A DNA stretch of 6,960 nucleotides from Candidatus Omnitrophota bacterium. Lineage in GTDB: Bacteria; Omnitrophota; Gorgyraeia; Gygaellales; Profunditerraquicolaceae. Shown here piece after piece: positions 1-6,055 of this stretch. The position numbers and the translations under genes were made by a program. The notes beneath the pieces were generated by a model that had not been told where the DNA came from, did no database searches, and was given only the letters and a program-made list of their open reading frames with translations. The DNA lies in assembly GCA_020052635.1 (NCBI GenBank), contig JAGVOR010000137.1, forward strand, positions 1-6,960, in the 5' to 3' direction. Numbering within the stretch: the stretch's first letter is position 1; every line of letters begins with the position of its first letter.

Positions 1-1187
1 CGGAGTCGATTAACCAGGAAACCGGTAAGTTTACCGTTTTATTTTTTGATGAATTCCATAACTTAGAAGATTTGGGGGTTAATCATTTATACCGGGAGTG
101 GAGCAAGCTTTTAATGGTTTCTAAAAATACCCTTTATTGCCTGGCCAGTTCCCGGATGTTTAAAACCCGTATTATTCTTTCCAAACAGCTTGCTTTGTTG
201 TTCGGTAACTTCGAGGTGATCACGGTGGAGCCGTTCGACATCCATACCAGCGCCCGTTATTTGGACCGGCAACTGCCCGATCCTCTGTTAGCTTGCGAAC
301 TAAAAGATTTTATTATTAATTTTACCGGCGGTTATCCTCTTTATCTGGAGTTGATTGCCGATGCTTTGATTAAGCAGGATGGCCAAGCTGACCTGGCGGA
401 TATTTTAGAGGGCCTTTTGTTTAATACCTCCGGTATCCTGAACCAAAGATTTTCAAATTATATCAAGCGTTTTTTGGATACTCCTGCCAGCAATGATTAT
501 GTTTCGATGCTTTATTTGGTGGCGAGCGGCCGCAACCGGATCAAGGATATTGCGCATATCCTGCGTAAACAGAAAAAGGAGCTGGTTTTAAGGATTAATT
601 ATCTGCTGGAGCTGGATGCCATTAGCCGCAGCGGCGATTTTCTTAAGATCAACGACCGTTTATTTGCCTATTGGATGCGTTTTGTCTACCAGGAAAAACT
701 GCGCTCATTATCCTTTGACGCGCAAAGCCAGAAGGAGAAATTCCGGGATAATATTCAAGAGCTGATCGCAGAATTTAGGGCGCAAGCGACTAAGCCGCTC
801 TCCAACCGGGTCGGTGAATTATTGCAGCTGTTTACAGATGACCTGGTGCAGATCGAGCGCAAAAAAATCCGCCTGCATCATTTTCGGGAGATCAAACCCC
901 TGGTATTCAACCAGCGTTCGGTTAAAGACGGCTTATTGGGCCGTTCGAGCGAAGCTTTGTGGATTATCGCCATTAAAACCGAGGCGCTTACCGAGACGGA
1001 TATTGCGGAATTTTCCAAAGAATGCAAAAGATACCATCATAAGTCGCAACGCAAGATCATGGTGACCCTTAAAGAGGTCGATTCGAATGCCCGTTTGAGA
1101 GCATTGGAAGAAAAGATTTGGACCTGGGATCTTAACAGCTTAAACCAGATTTTAGATTTATTTTCACGGCCCCGGGTAATTGTATGA
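1..1187 (+). CDS. AAA-type ATPase of the archaeal-ATPase/DUF234 style, 5' end missing
   Basis: The reading frame is open from the left edge (first complete codon at 3), so the true start lies outside the window and 394 residues are visible. A hydrophobic strand ending in Asp-Glu (TVLFFDEFHNL, visible residues 11-21) is a good Walker B motif. ASSR at about 48-51 fits sensor 1, and GGYPLYL at 109-115 is typical of the ATPase_2/archaeal ATPase family. The Walker A loop must lie upstream. A winged-helix-like segment follows (about 165-230, including ITD-like turns and RLFAYWMRFVY), as in DUF234 proteins. The last 110 residues (with WIIAIK and IWTWDLNSLNQIL) sit where related proteins carry a restriction-nuclease-like domain, but I cannot find a complete PD-(D/E)xK set. 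Such ATPases are often of unknown role, and no substrate can be named. The stop overlaps the next gene's ATG by 4 bases (ATGA), implying coupled translation. Confidence 0.8.
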   Translation, partial: ESINQETGKFTVLFFDEFHNLEDLGVNHLYREWSKLLMVSKNTLYCLASSRMFKTRIILSKQLALLFGNFEVITVEPFDIHTSARYLDRQLPDPLLACELKDFIINFTGGYPLYLELIADALIKQDGQADLADILEGLLFNTSGILNQRFSNYIKRFLDTPASNDYVSMLYLVASGRNRIKDIAHILRKQKKELVLRINYLLELDAISRSGDFLKINDRLFAYWMRFVYQEKLRSLSFDAQSQKEKFRDNIQELIAEFRAQATKPLSNRVGELLQLFTDDLVQIERKKIRLHHFREIKPLVFNQRSVKDGLLGRSSEALWIIAIKTEALTETDIAEFSKECKRYHHKSQRKIMVTLKEVDSNARLRALEEKIWTWDLNSLNQILDLFSRPRVIV

Positions 1188-1759
1188 GCCAGGCGATAAA
1201 TTTTACCAGAATTAATAATTTAGCCGATAACTTAAAGCGTTTGAAAATCGGGGTGATTTCGGATACGCATATTGCCGATAGCAGTAAACATATTCCGGCG
1301 TTAATCTTAGAGGCTTTTAGGCAGGTCGATTTGATAATTCATGCCGGGGACAGCGTGAGCTTAGGGGCGATTGAGGAATTGAAGATAGCTTGTTTTCGGG
1401 TAGTGGCCGTTGCCGGCAATATGGATTTGGATGAGGTCAGAAATAAATACCCGCTCAAGCAGATTTTAGAGGTTTTTGGTTACCGGATCGGGGTAATGCA
1501 CGGCTTTGGGGCCCCGGCAGGATTACTCCAGCTGCTGAAAGAGGCTTTTAAGGAAGATGGCTGCGATTTAATAATTTTCGGCCATTCCCATAGGCCCCTG
1601 AATGAAAAGATCGGTAATGTTTTGTTTTTTAATCCCGGCAGCGCCACTGACCCGGCAGCGGCTTATAACAGCTATGGGATCATTGACCTGGCTAAGCTGC
1701 CGGAGAGCGGCCACCATGACCGCCAGAGCGGGATTACGGCTAGGATAATTAAAATATAG
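1184..1759 (+). CDS. YfcE/MJ0936-type metallophosphoesterase
   Basis: This 191-residue protein carries the full metal-binding set of calcineurin-like phosphoesterases of the small YfcE/MJ0936 type. These are D27 and H29 (SDTH), D56 (HAGD), N79 (AGNMD), H106 (MHGFG), and H134 and H136 (GHSH), followed by the typical NPGS turn. Characterised relatives are Mn/Ni-dependent phosphodiesterases on artificial substrates; the physiological substrate is usually unknown, so no reaction is claimed here. The ATG at 1184 overlaps the ATPase stop by 4 bases and no Shine-Dalgarno site is visible, so reinitiation is likely. The 20 residues before the first strand (LKIGVISDTH) are longer than usual, so a TTG at 1240 is a possible alternative start. 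The enzyme is cytosolic by prediction: there is no signal peptide. The gene ends just before the palindromic gap. Confidence 0.9.
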   Translation: MSQAINFTRINNLADNLKRLKIGVISDTHIADSSKHIPALILEAFRQVDLIIHAGDSVSLGAIEELKIACFRVVAVAGNMDLDEVRNKYPLKQILEVFGYRIGVMHGFGAPAGLLQLLKEAFKEDGCDLIIFGHSHRPLNEKIGNVLFFNPGSATDPAAAYNSYGIIDLAKLPESGHHDRQSGITARIIKI

Positions 1760-1765
1760 TATAAG

Positions 1766-1819
1766 CTTCGTCTTGAGATTCCACGCGAAACTCTCTAAAG
1801 TTTCGCGTGTTCGACGAAG
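1766..1819. repeat. nested inverted repeat (long hairpin) in the intergenic gap
   Basis: An inner perfect 11-base inverted repeat (CACGCGAAACT at 1782-1792 with AGTTTCGCGTG at 1799-1809, 6-base loop) lies inside an outer 7-base repeat (CTTCGTC at 1766-1772 with GACGAAG at 1813-1819). The two stems are separated by unequal bulges of 9 and 3 bases. The transcript could fold into a strong hairpin. No run of T follows (the next bases are AAATTCC), so it does not look like an intrinsic terminator. A mobile or REP-like palindromic repeat, or an RNA-processing or stability element, is more plausible. Only one copy is in the window, so repetitiveness cannot be shown. Confidence 0.8.
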
Positions 1820-1827
1820 TAAATTCC

Positions 1828-1843
1828 TGCCTGACGGCAGGCA
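1828..1843. repeat. short GC-rich palindrome next to the HIT gene start
   Basis: TGCCTG (1828-1833) and CAGGCA (1838-1843) form a perfect 6-base stem around the loop ACGG. It lies 8 bases after the larger hairpin and 7 bases before the HIT-gene ATG, so a folded mRNA would partly cover the ribosome-binding region. From memory, very similar CCTGCC/GGCAGG palindromes are scattered through genomes of uncultured bacteria, where they read as LPAGRQ-like peptides in over-extended gene models. That resemblance is recollection, not a search result. Confidence 0.65.
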
Positions 1844-1850
1844 AGTGCTG

Positions 1851-2324
1851 ATGGATAGACTTTGGGCTCCCTGGAGAATTAATTACATCAAGAGCAAGAA
1901 AAAATCTAAAGCTTGTATTTTTTGCCGGGCCCAAAAAACCAAGGCCGATAAATACGTGATCTTTAAAACCTCAAGCTCAATCTGCATCTTGAATATTTAT
2001 CCCTATAATAACGGACACCTTTTAATCTGTCCTCGGCGGCATATTTCCGATATCGATTTTTTAAAACCCCAAGAAGCCCGGGATTTATTTGCCTCATTAA
2101 AGCGTGCCAAGGGGCTGTTGCAGAAAGTCCTTAAGCCTCAAGGGTATAATCTGGGATTTAACCTGGGCCGGGCGGCGGGAGCCGGGATTACCGGGCACCT
2201 GCATTTGCATCTTGTTCCCCGCTGGGCAGGTGATACTAATTTTATGCCGGTAGTCGGCAACTCGAGGGTTATTTCGCAGTCATTAGCCGAACTTTCCCGG
2301 CGCCTAAAAAATGCAGAAAAATAA
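1851..2324 (+). CDS. HIT-family nucleotide hydrolase/transferase (Ap4A-type)
   Basis: The 157-residue protein begins with MDRLWAPWR, the typical opening of bacterial HIT proteins related to Ap4A phosphorylase/hydrolase. That opening fixes the start at 1851, although the frame stays open upstream to an ATG at 1773. The motif GHLHLHLVPRW (115-125) is the histidine triad H116-x-H118-x-H120, with H118 the expected nucleophile. C22 and C25 (CIFC), with H64 and H116, fit the zinc site of this subgroup. GHLLICPRRH (55-64) and YNLGFNLGRAAGAG (99-112) match the nucleotide-binding region. The family cleaves or transfers nucleotidyl groups from dinucleoside polyphosphates or related compounds in the cytosol; the exact substrate cannot be read here. 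The 3' end overlaps dgt by 14 bases. The Shine-Dalgarno sequence is weak and lies within the palindrome. Confidence 0.92.
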   Translation: MDRLWAPWRINYIKSKKKSKACIFCRAQKTKADKYVIFKTSSSICILNIYPYNNGHLLICPRRHISDIDFLKPQEARDLFASLKRAKGLLQKVLKPQGYNLGFNLGRAAGAGITGHLHLHLVPRWAGDTNFMPVVGNSRVISQSLAELSRRLKNAEK

Positions 2325-3462
2325 AATTTTAGAATTTGAAGATAAGTTTCTTGCTCCTTATGCGGCGAAAAGTGCTGCATCCGCCGGCCGGGCATATCAA
2401 GAAAATGAGCATCCTTACCGTTTGTGTTATCAGCGGGACCGGGACCGGATCATCCATTCTGCCGCTTTTAGAAGGCTGGAATATAAAACCCAGGTTTTCG
2501 TGAATCATGAAGGGGATTATTATCGTACCCGCTTAACGCATAGCATTGAAGTTTCGCAGATTGCCCGGACAATCGCCTGTGCCCTAAGCTTAAATATGGA
2601 TTTAACCGAGGCAATCGCTTTGGCTCATGATCTGGGGCATACTCCTTTTGGCCATTCCGGAGAGGATGTGCTCAACGAATTAATGTTGGGTGCGGGAGGT
2701 TTTAACCATAACTTGCAGGGTTTAAGGGTGGTGGATGTTTTGGAACAGCGCTACCCTGAATTTCCGGGCTTAAATTTAAGCTGGGAGGTTAGGGAGGGGA
2801 TTGTTAAGCATTCCTCGGTTTTTGATACCGCGGTAGCGCTCAAAGAATTTAACCCTAAACAGTCTCCTTCACTGGAAACCCAAATTGTTGATATGGCCGA
2901 TGAAATTGCTTATGATAACCATGATTTGGATGACGGCTTAACCAGCGGGTTAATCAAAGAAAGCGACTTGGAGAACCTCGAGATTTGGCAAAAAATAAAT
3001 CGCACGATTGACCGGAAATATGCTAAAATTAATCCCAATTACCGTAAATACCTGATTATCCGCGGCCTGATCGACTTGCAGGTTACCGATTTAATCGCGC
3101 AAACGCAGTTAGAGCTTGCACGCCGTAAGATTAAAAAATACGCGGATGTCTGTAAAGCCAGCGGTAAAATCGTGGATTTTAGCCTGCAGGTTAAAGAGCT
3201 CAGAAAACCGCTGCGCCGGTTTTTGATGGAAAAGCTTTATCAGCATTACCGGGTAGTGCGGATGAGCACTAAGGCTAAACGTTTTATCCGGGAATTATTC
3301 GCCGAATACCTTAAGCGCCCCAAGCAGCTGCCCTCTGAAATCCAGGAGAAGATCCCCCAAGAAGGGGTGAAGCGGGTAGTTTGTGATTATATCGCCGGTA
3401 TGACTGACCGGTATGCTTTAGATGAGTATAAAAAATTATTCAACCCCTACGAAAAAGTATAG
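2311..3462 (+). CDS. dgt: deoxyguanosinetriphosphate triphosphohydrolase-like protein (HD superfamily)
   Basis: This 383-residue protein matches the dGTPase-like branch of the HD superfamily almost from its first residues. It shows LAPYAAKS (14-21), YQRDRDRIIHSAAFRRL (40-56), TQVFV (60-64) and DYYRTRLTHSIEV (69-81). Metal ligands of the HD site are H77, H106-D107 (ALAHDLGHTPFGHSGE) and, by position, D197 in MADEIAYDNHDLDDG. The family hydrolyses dGTP or other dNTPs to the nucleoside plus triphosphate, helping control dNTP pools; which dNTP acts as substrate or allosteric activator cannot be told. The ATG at 2311 sits inside the HIT gene's last codons (14-base overlap) with no clear Shine-Dalgarno, so translation is probably coupled. 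The length suits the family and no catalytic residue is missing. The 3' end overlaps the GAF-HD-GYP gene by 41 bases. Confidence 0.95.
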   Translation: MQKNKILEFEDKFLAPYAAKSAASAGRAYQENEHPYRLCYQRDRDRIIHSAAFRRLEYKTQVFVNHEGDYYRTRLTHSIEVSQIARTIACALSLNMDLTEAIALAHDLGHTPFGHSGEDVLNELMLGAGGFNHNLQGLRVVDVLEQRYPEFPGLNLSWEVREGIVKHSSVFDTAVALKEFNPKQSPSLETQIVDMADEIAYDNHDLDDGLTSGLIKESDLENLEIWQKINRTIDRKYAKINPNYRKYLIIRGLIDLQVTDLIAQTQLELARRKIKKYADVCKASGKIVDFSLQVKELRKPLRRFLMEKLYQHYRVVRMSTKAKRFIRELFAEYLKRPKQLPSEIQEKIPQEGVKRVVCDYIAGMTDRYALDEYKKLFNPYEKV

Positions 3463-4498
3463 GTTTCTGATTTCGGCGGTGCATAGTATTTACCGCTTGC
3501 TCAACTCTACTTATGAAGTAAACGAGTTGATCAGCCGGATGGGCCGCCTGTTTTGCCAGTTTTTTAATGCCGATTATTGCACGATTGTTTTATTGGATCC
3601 CGGCAAAAAATATGCGTTGATCCGCTGCACGATCAAGGATAACCGGAAAACGGTAGTCTATAAGAAGGTTAAGCTTGCCGAAAAGACGGAAGCCAGGATC
3701 GTGAAAAGTTCTTCTGCGGTCTGCAAAGGTAATCTTTTAGGTATCCCGTTAATTTCCGAAGACCTGATGGGTTTTACGGTGATTAAACGCGCCCAAAAGA
3801 TAAAACAGCCGTTTGACCTGTTCGATCAGGAGATGCTGATGACCATGGCGGAGCAGGCGGTGATCGGGATCAAGAATATGCAACTTTATGAAGAACAGCA
3901 GCGTATCGTCGTGGGCAGCATAAAATCGCTGGTCACCTTTTTGAATACGCATGTCTCGCGGGATTATACGCATTCTCCGTATTTTAGCAAACTGGTTTGC
4001 GCTTTGGGGGCGGAGGTTCATTTAAATGAGAAAGAATTACAGAGCTTAAAATACGCCAGTCTCCTGCATGATGCCGGTAAAGCCGATATTCCGGCGGAAA
4101 TCCTGACCAAGACGACTAAACTTACGGATGAGGAATACAACATTATCAAAAAGCATCCGGTTAAGGGTGCGCAGATCCTGCGGCCCCTGCAGATTTTACG
4201 TCCGGCGATCCCGATCATTATGTATCATCATGAGAAGTATAACGGGACGGGTTATCCTTCCCAGTTAAAAGGCGGCCAGATTCCTTTGGGAGCGCGGATT
4301 ATGTCGGTAGCGGATGCTTTCGAGGCGATGGTTTACGGCCGGCCATACCGGCAGAGAATGAATATCGCTTCGGCGATTAGGGAAGTTAAAAGAAAAAGCG
4401 GTACGCAGTTTGATCCCCGGATTGTGGAAGCTTTCTTAAGGGTAATTAAAAGGTTCAATAAGCGGGTTTATTTGGAACAGGATAAAGCCAAAAAGTAA
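3422..4498 (+). CDS. GAF-HD-GYP protein, predicted cyclic-di-GMP phosphodiesterase
   Basis: The N-terminal part (about 15-155) looks like a GAF sensor domain: an amphipathic helix, NADYCTIVLLDP at 49-60, LLGIPLISEDLMGFTVIKR at 105-123, and a closing helix EQAVIGIKNMQLYEEQ. The C-terminal part (about 160-350) is an HD-GYP domain: H184, H216-D217 in LLHDAGK, H245 in KKHPVKGAQIL, H269-H270 in HHEKYNGTGYP with the GYP signature at 277-279, then ARIMSVADAFEAM and RPYR. HD-GYP enzymes with these residues usually degrade cyclic-di-GMP to pGpG or GMP; the GAF ligand is unknown. There is no membrane segment or receiver domain, so it should be cytosolic. The ATG at 3422 gives a 41-base overlap with dgt and has no clear Shine-Dalgarno. 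A GTG at 3479 would avoid the overlap but would clip the first GAF helix, so I prefer 3422. Confidence 0.9.
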   Translation: MSIKNYSTPTKKYRFLISAVHSIYRLLNSTYEVNELISRMGRLFCQFFNADYCTIVLLDPGKKYALIRCTIKDNRKTVVYKKVKLAEKTEARIVKSSSAVCKGNLLGIPLISEDLMGFTVIKRAQKIKQPFDLFDQEMLMTMAEQAVIGIKNMQLYEEQQRIVVGSIKSLVTFLNTHVSRDYTHSPYFSKLVCALGAEVHLNEKELQSLKYASLLHDAGKADIPAEILTKTTKLTDEEYNIIKKHPVKGAQILRPLQILRPAIPIIMYHHEKYNGTGYPSQLKGGQIPLGARIMSVADAFEAMVYGRPYRQRMNIASAIREVKRKSGTQFDPRIVEAFLRVIKRFNKRVYLEQDKAKK

Positions 4499-4504
4499 CC
4501 AGCG

Positions 4505-4948
4505 ATGCCGGAAAAACAAGAGCATTCACAGTTTGAACTATTTTCTCAAGATGAACAGGGCGGGCAGTATAAACCTAAGGCTCCGCAGTATTCATTTTTT
4601 TTCCATATTCGGGGGCATGAGAAAGCCATGCTTTTGGTGATGGCGCTGGTTCTAACCGGAATTATTTCATTTTCTCTGGGGGTTGAGCAGGGTAAGCGCC
4701 TGGAGTTGTCCCAAGATAGCCGCTCCCAGCGGGAAGAATTTACGATTCAGGTGGCGGCTTTTAAAAATAAACAGCTGGCTTTGCAGCAGGCCAGGATTCT
4801 CCAAGGGGAAGGGCTGACCCCGCTGGTTTTTGCTAAAGGTAATTATATTATTTTGTGCGTAGGCAAATTTTCTAATCAAGAGAGCGCGCAACCCCTGCTG
4901 ATCCAATTGCAGAGAACCTACGCGGGTTGCCGCATAAGGAGGCTATAA
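4505..4948 (+). CDS. single-pass membrane protein with C-terminal SPOR domain
   Basis: The protein has 147 residues. A polar N-terminal part of about 40 residues precedes one hydrophobic segment (about 41-60, AMLLVMALVLTGIISFSLGV). Flanking charges (HIRGHEK before, EQGKRLE after) suggest the N-terminus is in the cytoplasm and the rest outside. Residues 77-147 resemble a SPOR domain: FTIQVAAFKNKQLALQQA is the usual first strand and helix, and NYIILCVGKFSNQESAQPLL is the second repeat of the fold. SPOR domains bind peptidoglycan glycans stripped of side peptides, often at the division site. A cell-envelope or division role is therefore inferred, and the gene cannot be equated with FtsN or DedD. 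It begins 6 bases after the HD-GYP gene, without a clear Shine-Dalgarno. Its last codons contain the strong ribosome-binding site of the next gene. Confidence 0.85.
   Translation: MPEKQEHSQFELFSQDEQGGQYKPKAPQYSFFFHIRGHEKAMLLVMALVLTGIISFSLGVEQGKRLELSQDSRSQREEFTIQVAAFKNKQLALQQARILQGEGLTPLVFAKGNYIILCVGKFSNQESAQPLLIQLQRTYAGCRIRRL
4936..4942 (+). promoter_or_regulatory. strong Shine-Dalgarno site for the small basic protein
   Basis: AAGGAGG is a near-perfect anti-16S match, 7 bases before the ATG at 4950, inside the last codons of the SPOR gene. It is the best ribosome-binding site in the window. This suggests the small basic protein is translated independently, and more strongly than its coupled neighbours. 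Confidence 0.85.
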
Positions 4949-4949
4949 A

Positions 4950-5234
4950 ATGTCAATTCATCCGTCATTAACGATTTCGGAAAAGGACAAAAAAACCCGT
5001 TCGGTGCTCAAACGCGTCGAACGAATCAAGCAGATGCACGAAAAAGGTGACTGGAAACAAGGGGATGCTGTTTACGGTTTACCCAAAATCAAGACTTTGA
5101 GGATTAAGATCAAGAAGGAAAAAGTTGAGAAGGCGGCGACGACCGAAGAGGGGGCGCCGGCAGCTGGCGCGGGAGCTAAAGATGCCAAAGCTGCCGCAGC
5201 TCCTAAGGGGGCTAAGGCTGCTTTGAAAGCTTAA
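4950..5234 (+). CDS. PVC-type small basic protein with alanine/lysine-rich tail
   Basis: The 94-residue, strongly basic protein has a conserved-looking core of about 60 residues: MSIHPSL at the start, TRSVLKRVERIKQMHEKGDW (16-35), then KQGDAVYGLPKIKTLRIKIKK. This pattern (SVLKRxERI...GxWKxGDxVYGLPK) is, from memory, that of the small basic protein family regarded as a signature of Planctomycetes, Verrucomicrobia, Chlamydiae and relatives. That family is suspected, but not to my knowledge proven, to bind RNA or the ribosome. After the core comes a low-complexity tail of roughly 35 residues rich in Ala, Lys and Gly (from about 61), which the short family members I recall lack. There is no signal peptide or membrane segment. 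The gene starts 1 base after the SPOR stop, with an excellent Shine-Dalgarno. Family membership is likely; function is unknown. Confidence 0.8.
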   Translation: MSIHPSLTISEKDKKTRSVLKRVERIKQMHEKGDWKQGDAVYGLPKIKTLRIKIKKEKVEKAATTEEGAPAAGAGAKDAKAAAAPKGAKAALKA

Positions 5235-5248
5235 ATTAAGGTAATTAA

Positions 5249-6055
5249 ATGGCGCTACATTTGAAAGTTAAATGTTATTTGGTTTTTTTGGCGATGAGCT
5301 TCAGTCTGCCCGGTTTTTTATGTGCTGAATCTTTTACCCCTTTTACCGGCCAAATTAATGCTAAGGGCATCAATGTCCGGGTTGATTCGACGGTGGGGTC
5401 AGAACTAATCTGTTCACTGGCCAAGGGGGAATTAGTGGAGGTTGTCCGTGAATCTTATGATTGGTATAAGATTCGTCTGCCTAAAGAAGCGCCGGCATAT
5501 ATCAGAAAAGACCTTCTGGAGTGCAATAATTTTAACCGCAATAATTCTGGCCCGGATTTTACCTCTCAAAGCGGTAAGTGCCAAAGTGCGACCGTGGTTA
5601 AAGATAGAGTCAATATCCGCCTGGCTCCCTCTGAATCTTCCTGGATTCTCGGGAAGGCGGATAAGGCTACGATAGTCAATATCGTCGGAGAGGATGGTGA
5701 ATGGTATAAGATTCATCCGGTTTACCAAAGTTACGGCTGGGTAAATAAGAAATTCGTGAATAAGGAGATTGTGGCAGTTAAAAAACAGGAAGTTGCCGAG
5801 AATATTGCGGATACCTCTGAGCCGGATAAGGTGATGATTGTGGAAGGAACAGTGAGCCCTTACGGGGTGGTACTTTGGCGCAAAGCTACCCATAAATTGA
5901 TTACTTCCGAAAATAAAGTATATTTTCTAAAAGGCGACCGCCGCACTTTAAACAGTCTTTGCGGCCGGCGGGTTAAGGTTGCCGGCCGTTTGATCAGCCC
6001 GGCCGCCGGCAGTTACCCGATGATCCAGATCGATATGATGGAGGCGATAAATTGA
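5249..6055 (+). CDS. exported protein with two bacterial SH3 domains and an unassigned C-terminal domain
   Basis: The 268-residue protein opens with a signal peptide: basic start, hydrophobic stretch to about residue 24, probable cleavage after FLCA (26). C25 follows Leu rather than a small residue, so lipoprotein processing is unlikely. Two bacterial SH3 (SH3b) domains follow, about 33-92 (GINVRVDSTVGSELICSLAKG, then DWYKIRLP) and 111-172 (RVNIRLAPSESSWILGKADK, then EWYKIHPVYQSYGWV). Both hold the NVR/NIR and WYKI hallmarks. SH3b domains commonly bind peptidoglycan peptides, so a cell-wall role is inferred. Residues about 190-268 (EGTVSPYGV...YFLKGDRR...CGRRVKVAGRL) look like a compact beta-rich, OB-like domain that I cannot name. 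No catalytic domain is visible, so it is probably a binding or scaffold protein. AAGG (5238-5241) serves as a moderate Shine-Dalgarno. The stop overlaps the next gene by 4 bases. Confidence 0.87.
   Translation: MALHLKVKCYLVFLAMSFSLPGFLCAESFTPFTGQINAKGINVRVDSTVGSELICSLAKGELVEVVRESYDWYKIRLPKEAPAYIRKDLLECNNFNRNNSGPDFTSQSGKCQSATVVKDRVNIRLAPSESSWILGKADKATIVNIVGEDGEWYKIHPVYQSYGWVNKKFVNKEIVAVKKQEVAENIADTSEPDKVMIVEGTVSPYGVVLWRKATHKLITSENKVYFLKGDRRTLNSLCGRRVKVAGRLISPAAGSYPMIQIDMMEAIN
6040..6044 (+). promoter_or_regulatory. Shine-Dalgarno site that supports a TTG start
   Basis: GGAGG ends 7 bases before the TTG at 6052, inside the SH3 gene. It decides the start of the protease gene. Translation from 6052 keeps the first membrane helix complete, whereas the next in-frame ATG (residue 21) would remove most of the helix that carries the active-site HEFAH motif. 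Confidence 0.8.

Noticed and set aside
72..74. TTG at 72 as the start of the ATPase
   Set aside because: The frame is open to the window edge and the Walker B motif lies upstream of this codon, so it is an internal Leu codon.
1773..1801. Promoter for the HIT gene (TTGAGA, 17 bases, TAAAGT)
   Set aside because: The spacing is ideal, but the -10 box matches only four of six positions and both boxes lie within the palindromic element. This is not enough to call a promoter.
1766..1827. Rho-independent terminator after the metallophosphoesterase gene
   Set aside because: The hairpin is strong but is followed by AAATTCC rather than a T-run on the + strand. The complementary side also lacks a good T-run directly after the stem.
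1749..1934. Minus-strand 61-codon open frame across the palindromic gap
   Set aside because: It runs through both palindromes and into the HIT gene, has no recognisable protein features, and is explained by the repeat plus an overlapping real gene.
3600..4498. Degenerate, inactive HD-GYP domain
   Set aside because: The HD pair, the following histidines and the GYP signature are all present. Asn in HHEKYNGTGYP, in place of the more usual Asp, is a common variant.
5312..5326. Lipoprotein signal (lipobox) in the SH3 protein
   Set aside because: The cysteine at residue 25 is preceded by Leu rather than Gly, Ala or Ser, so ordinary signal-peptidase cleavage after Ala 26 fits better.
5432..5893. 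Minus-strand 153-codon open frame inside the SH3 gene
   Set aside because: It is antisense to a well-supported exported protein and its translation is low in recognisable motifs. It is most likely a shadow of the real gene.
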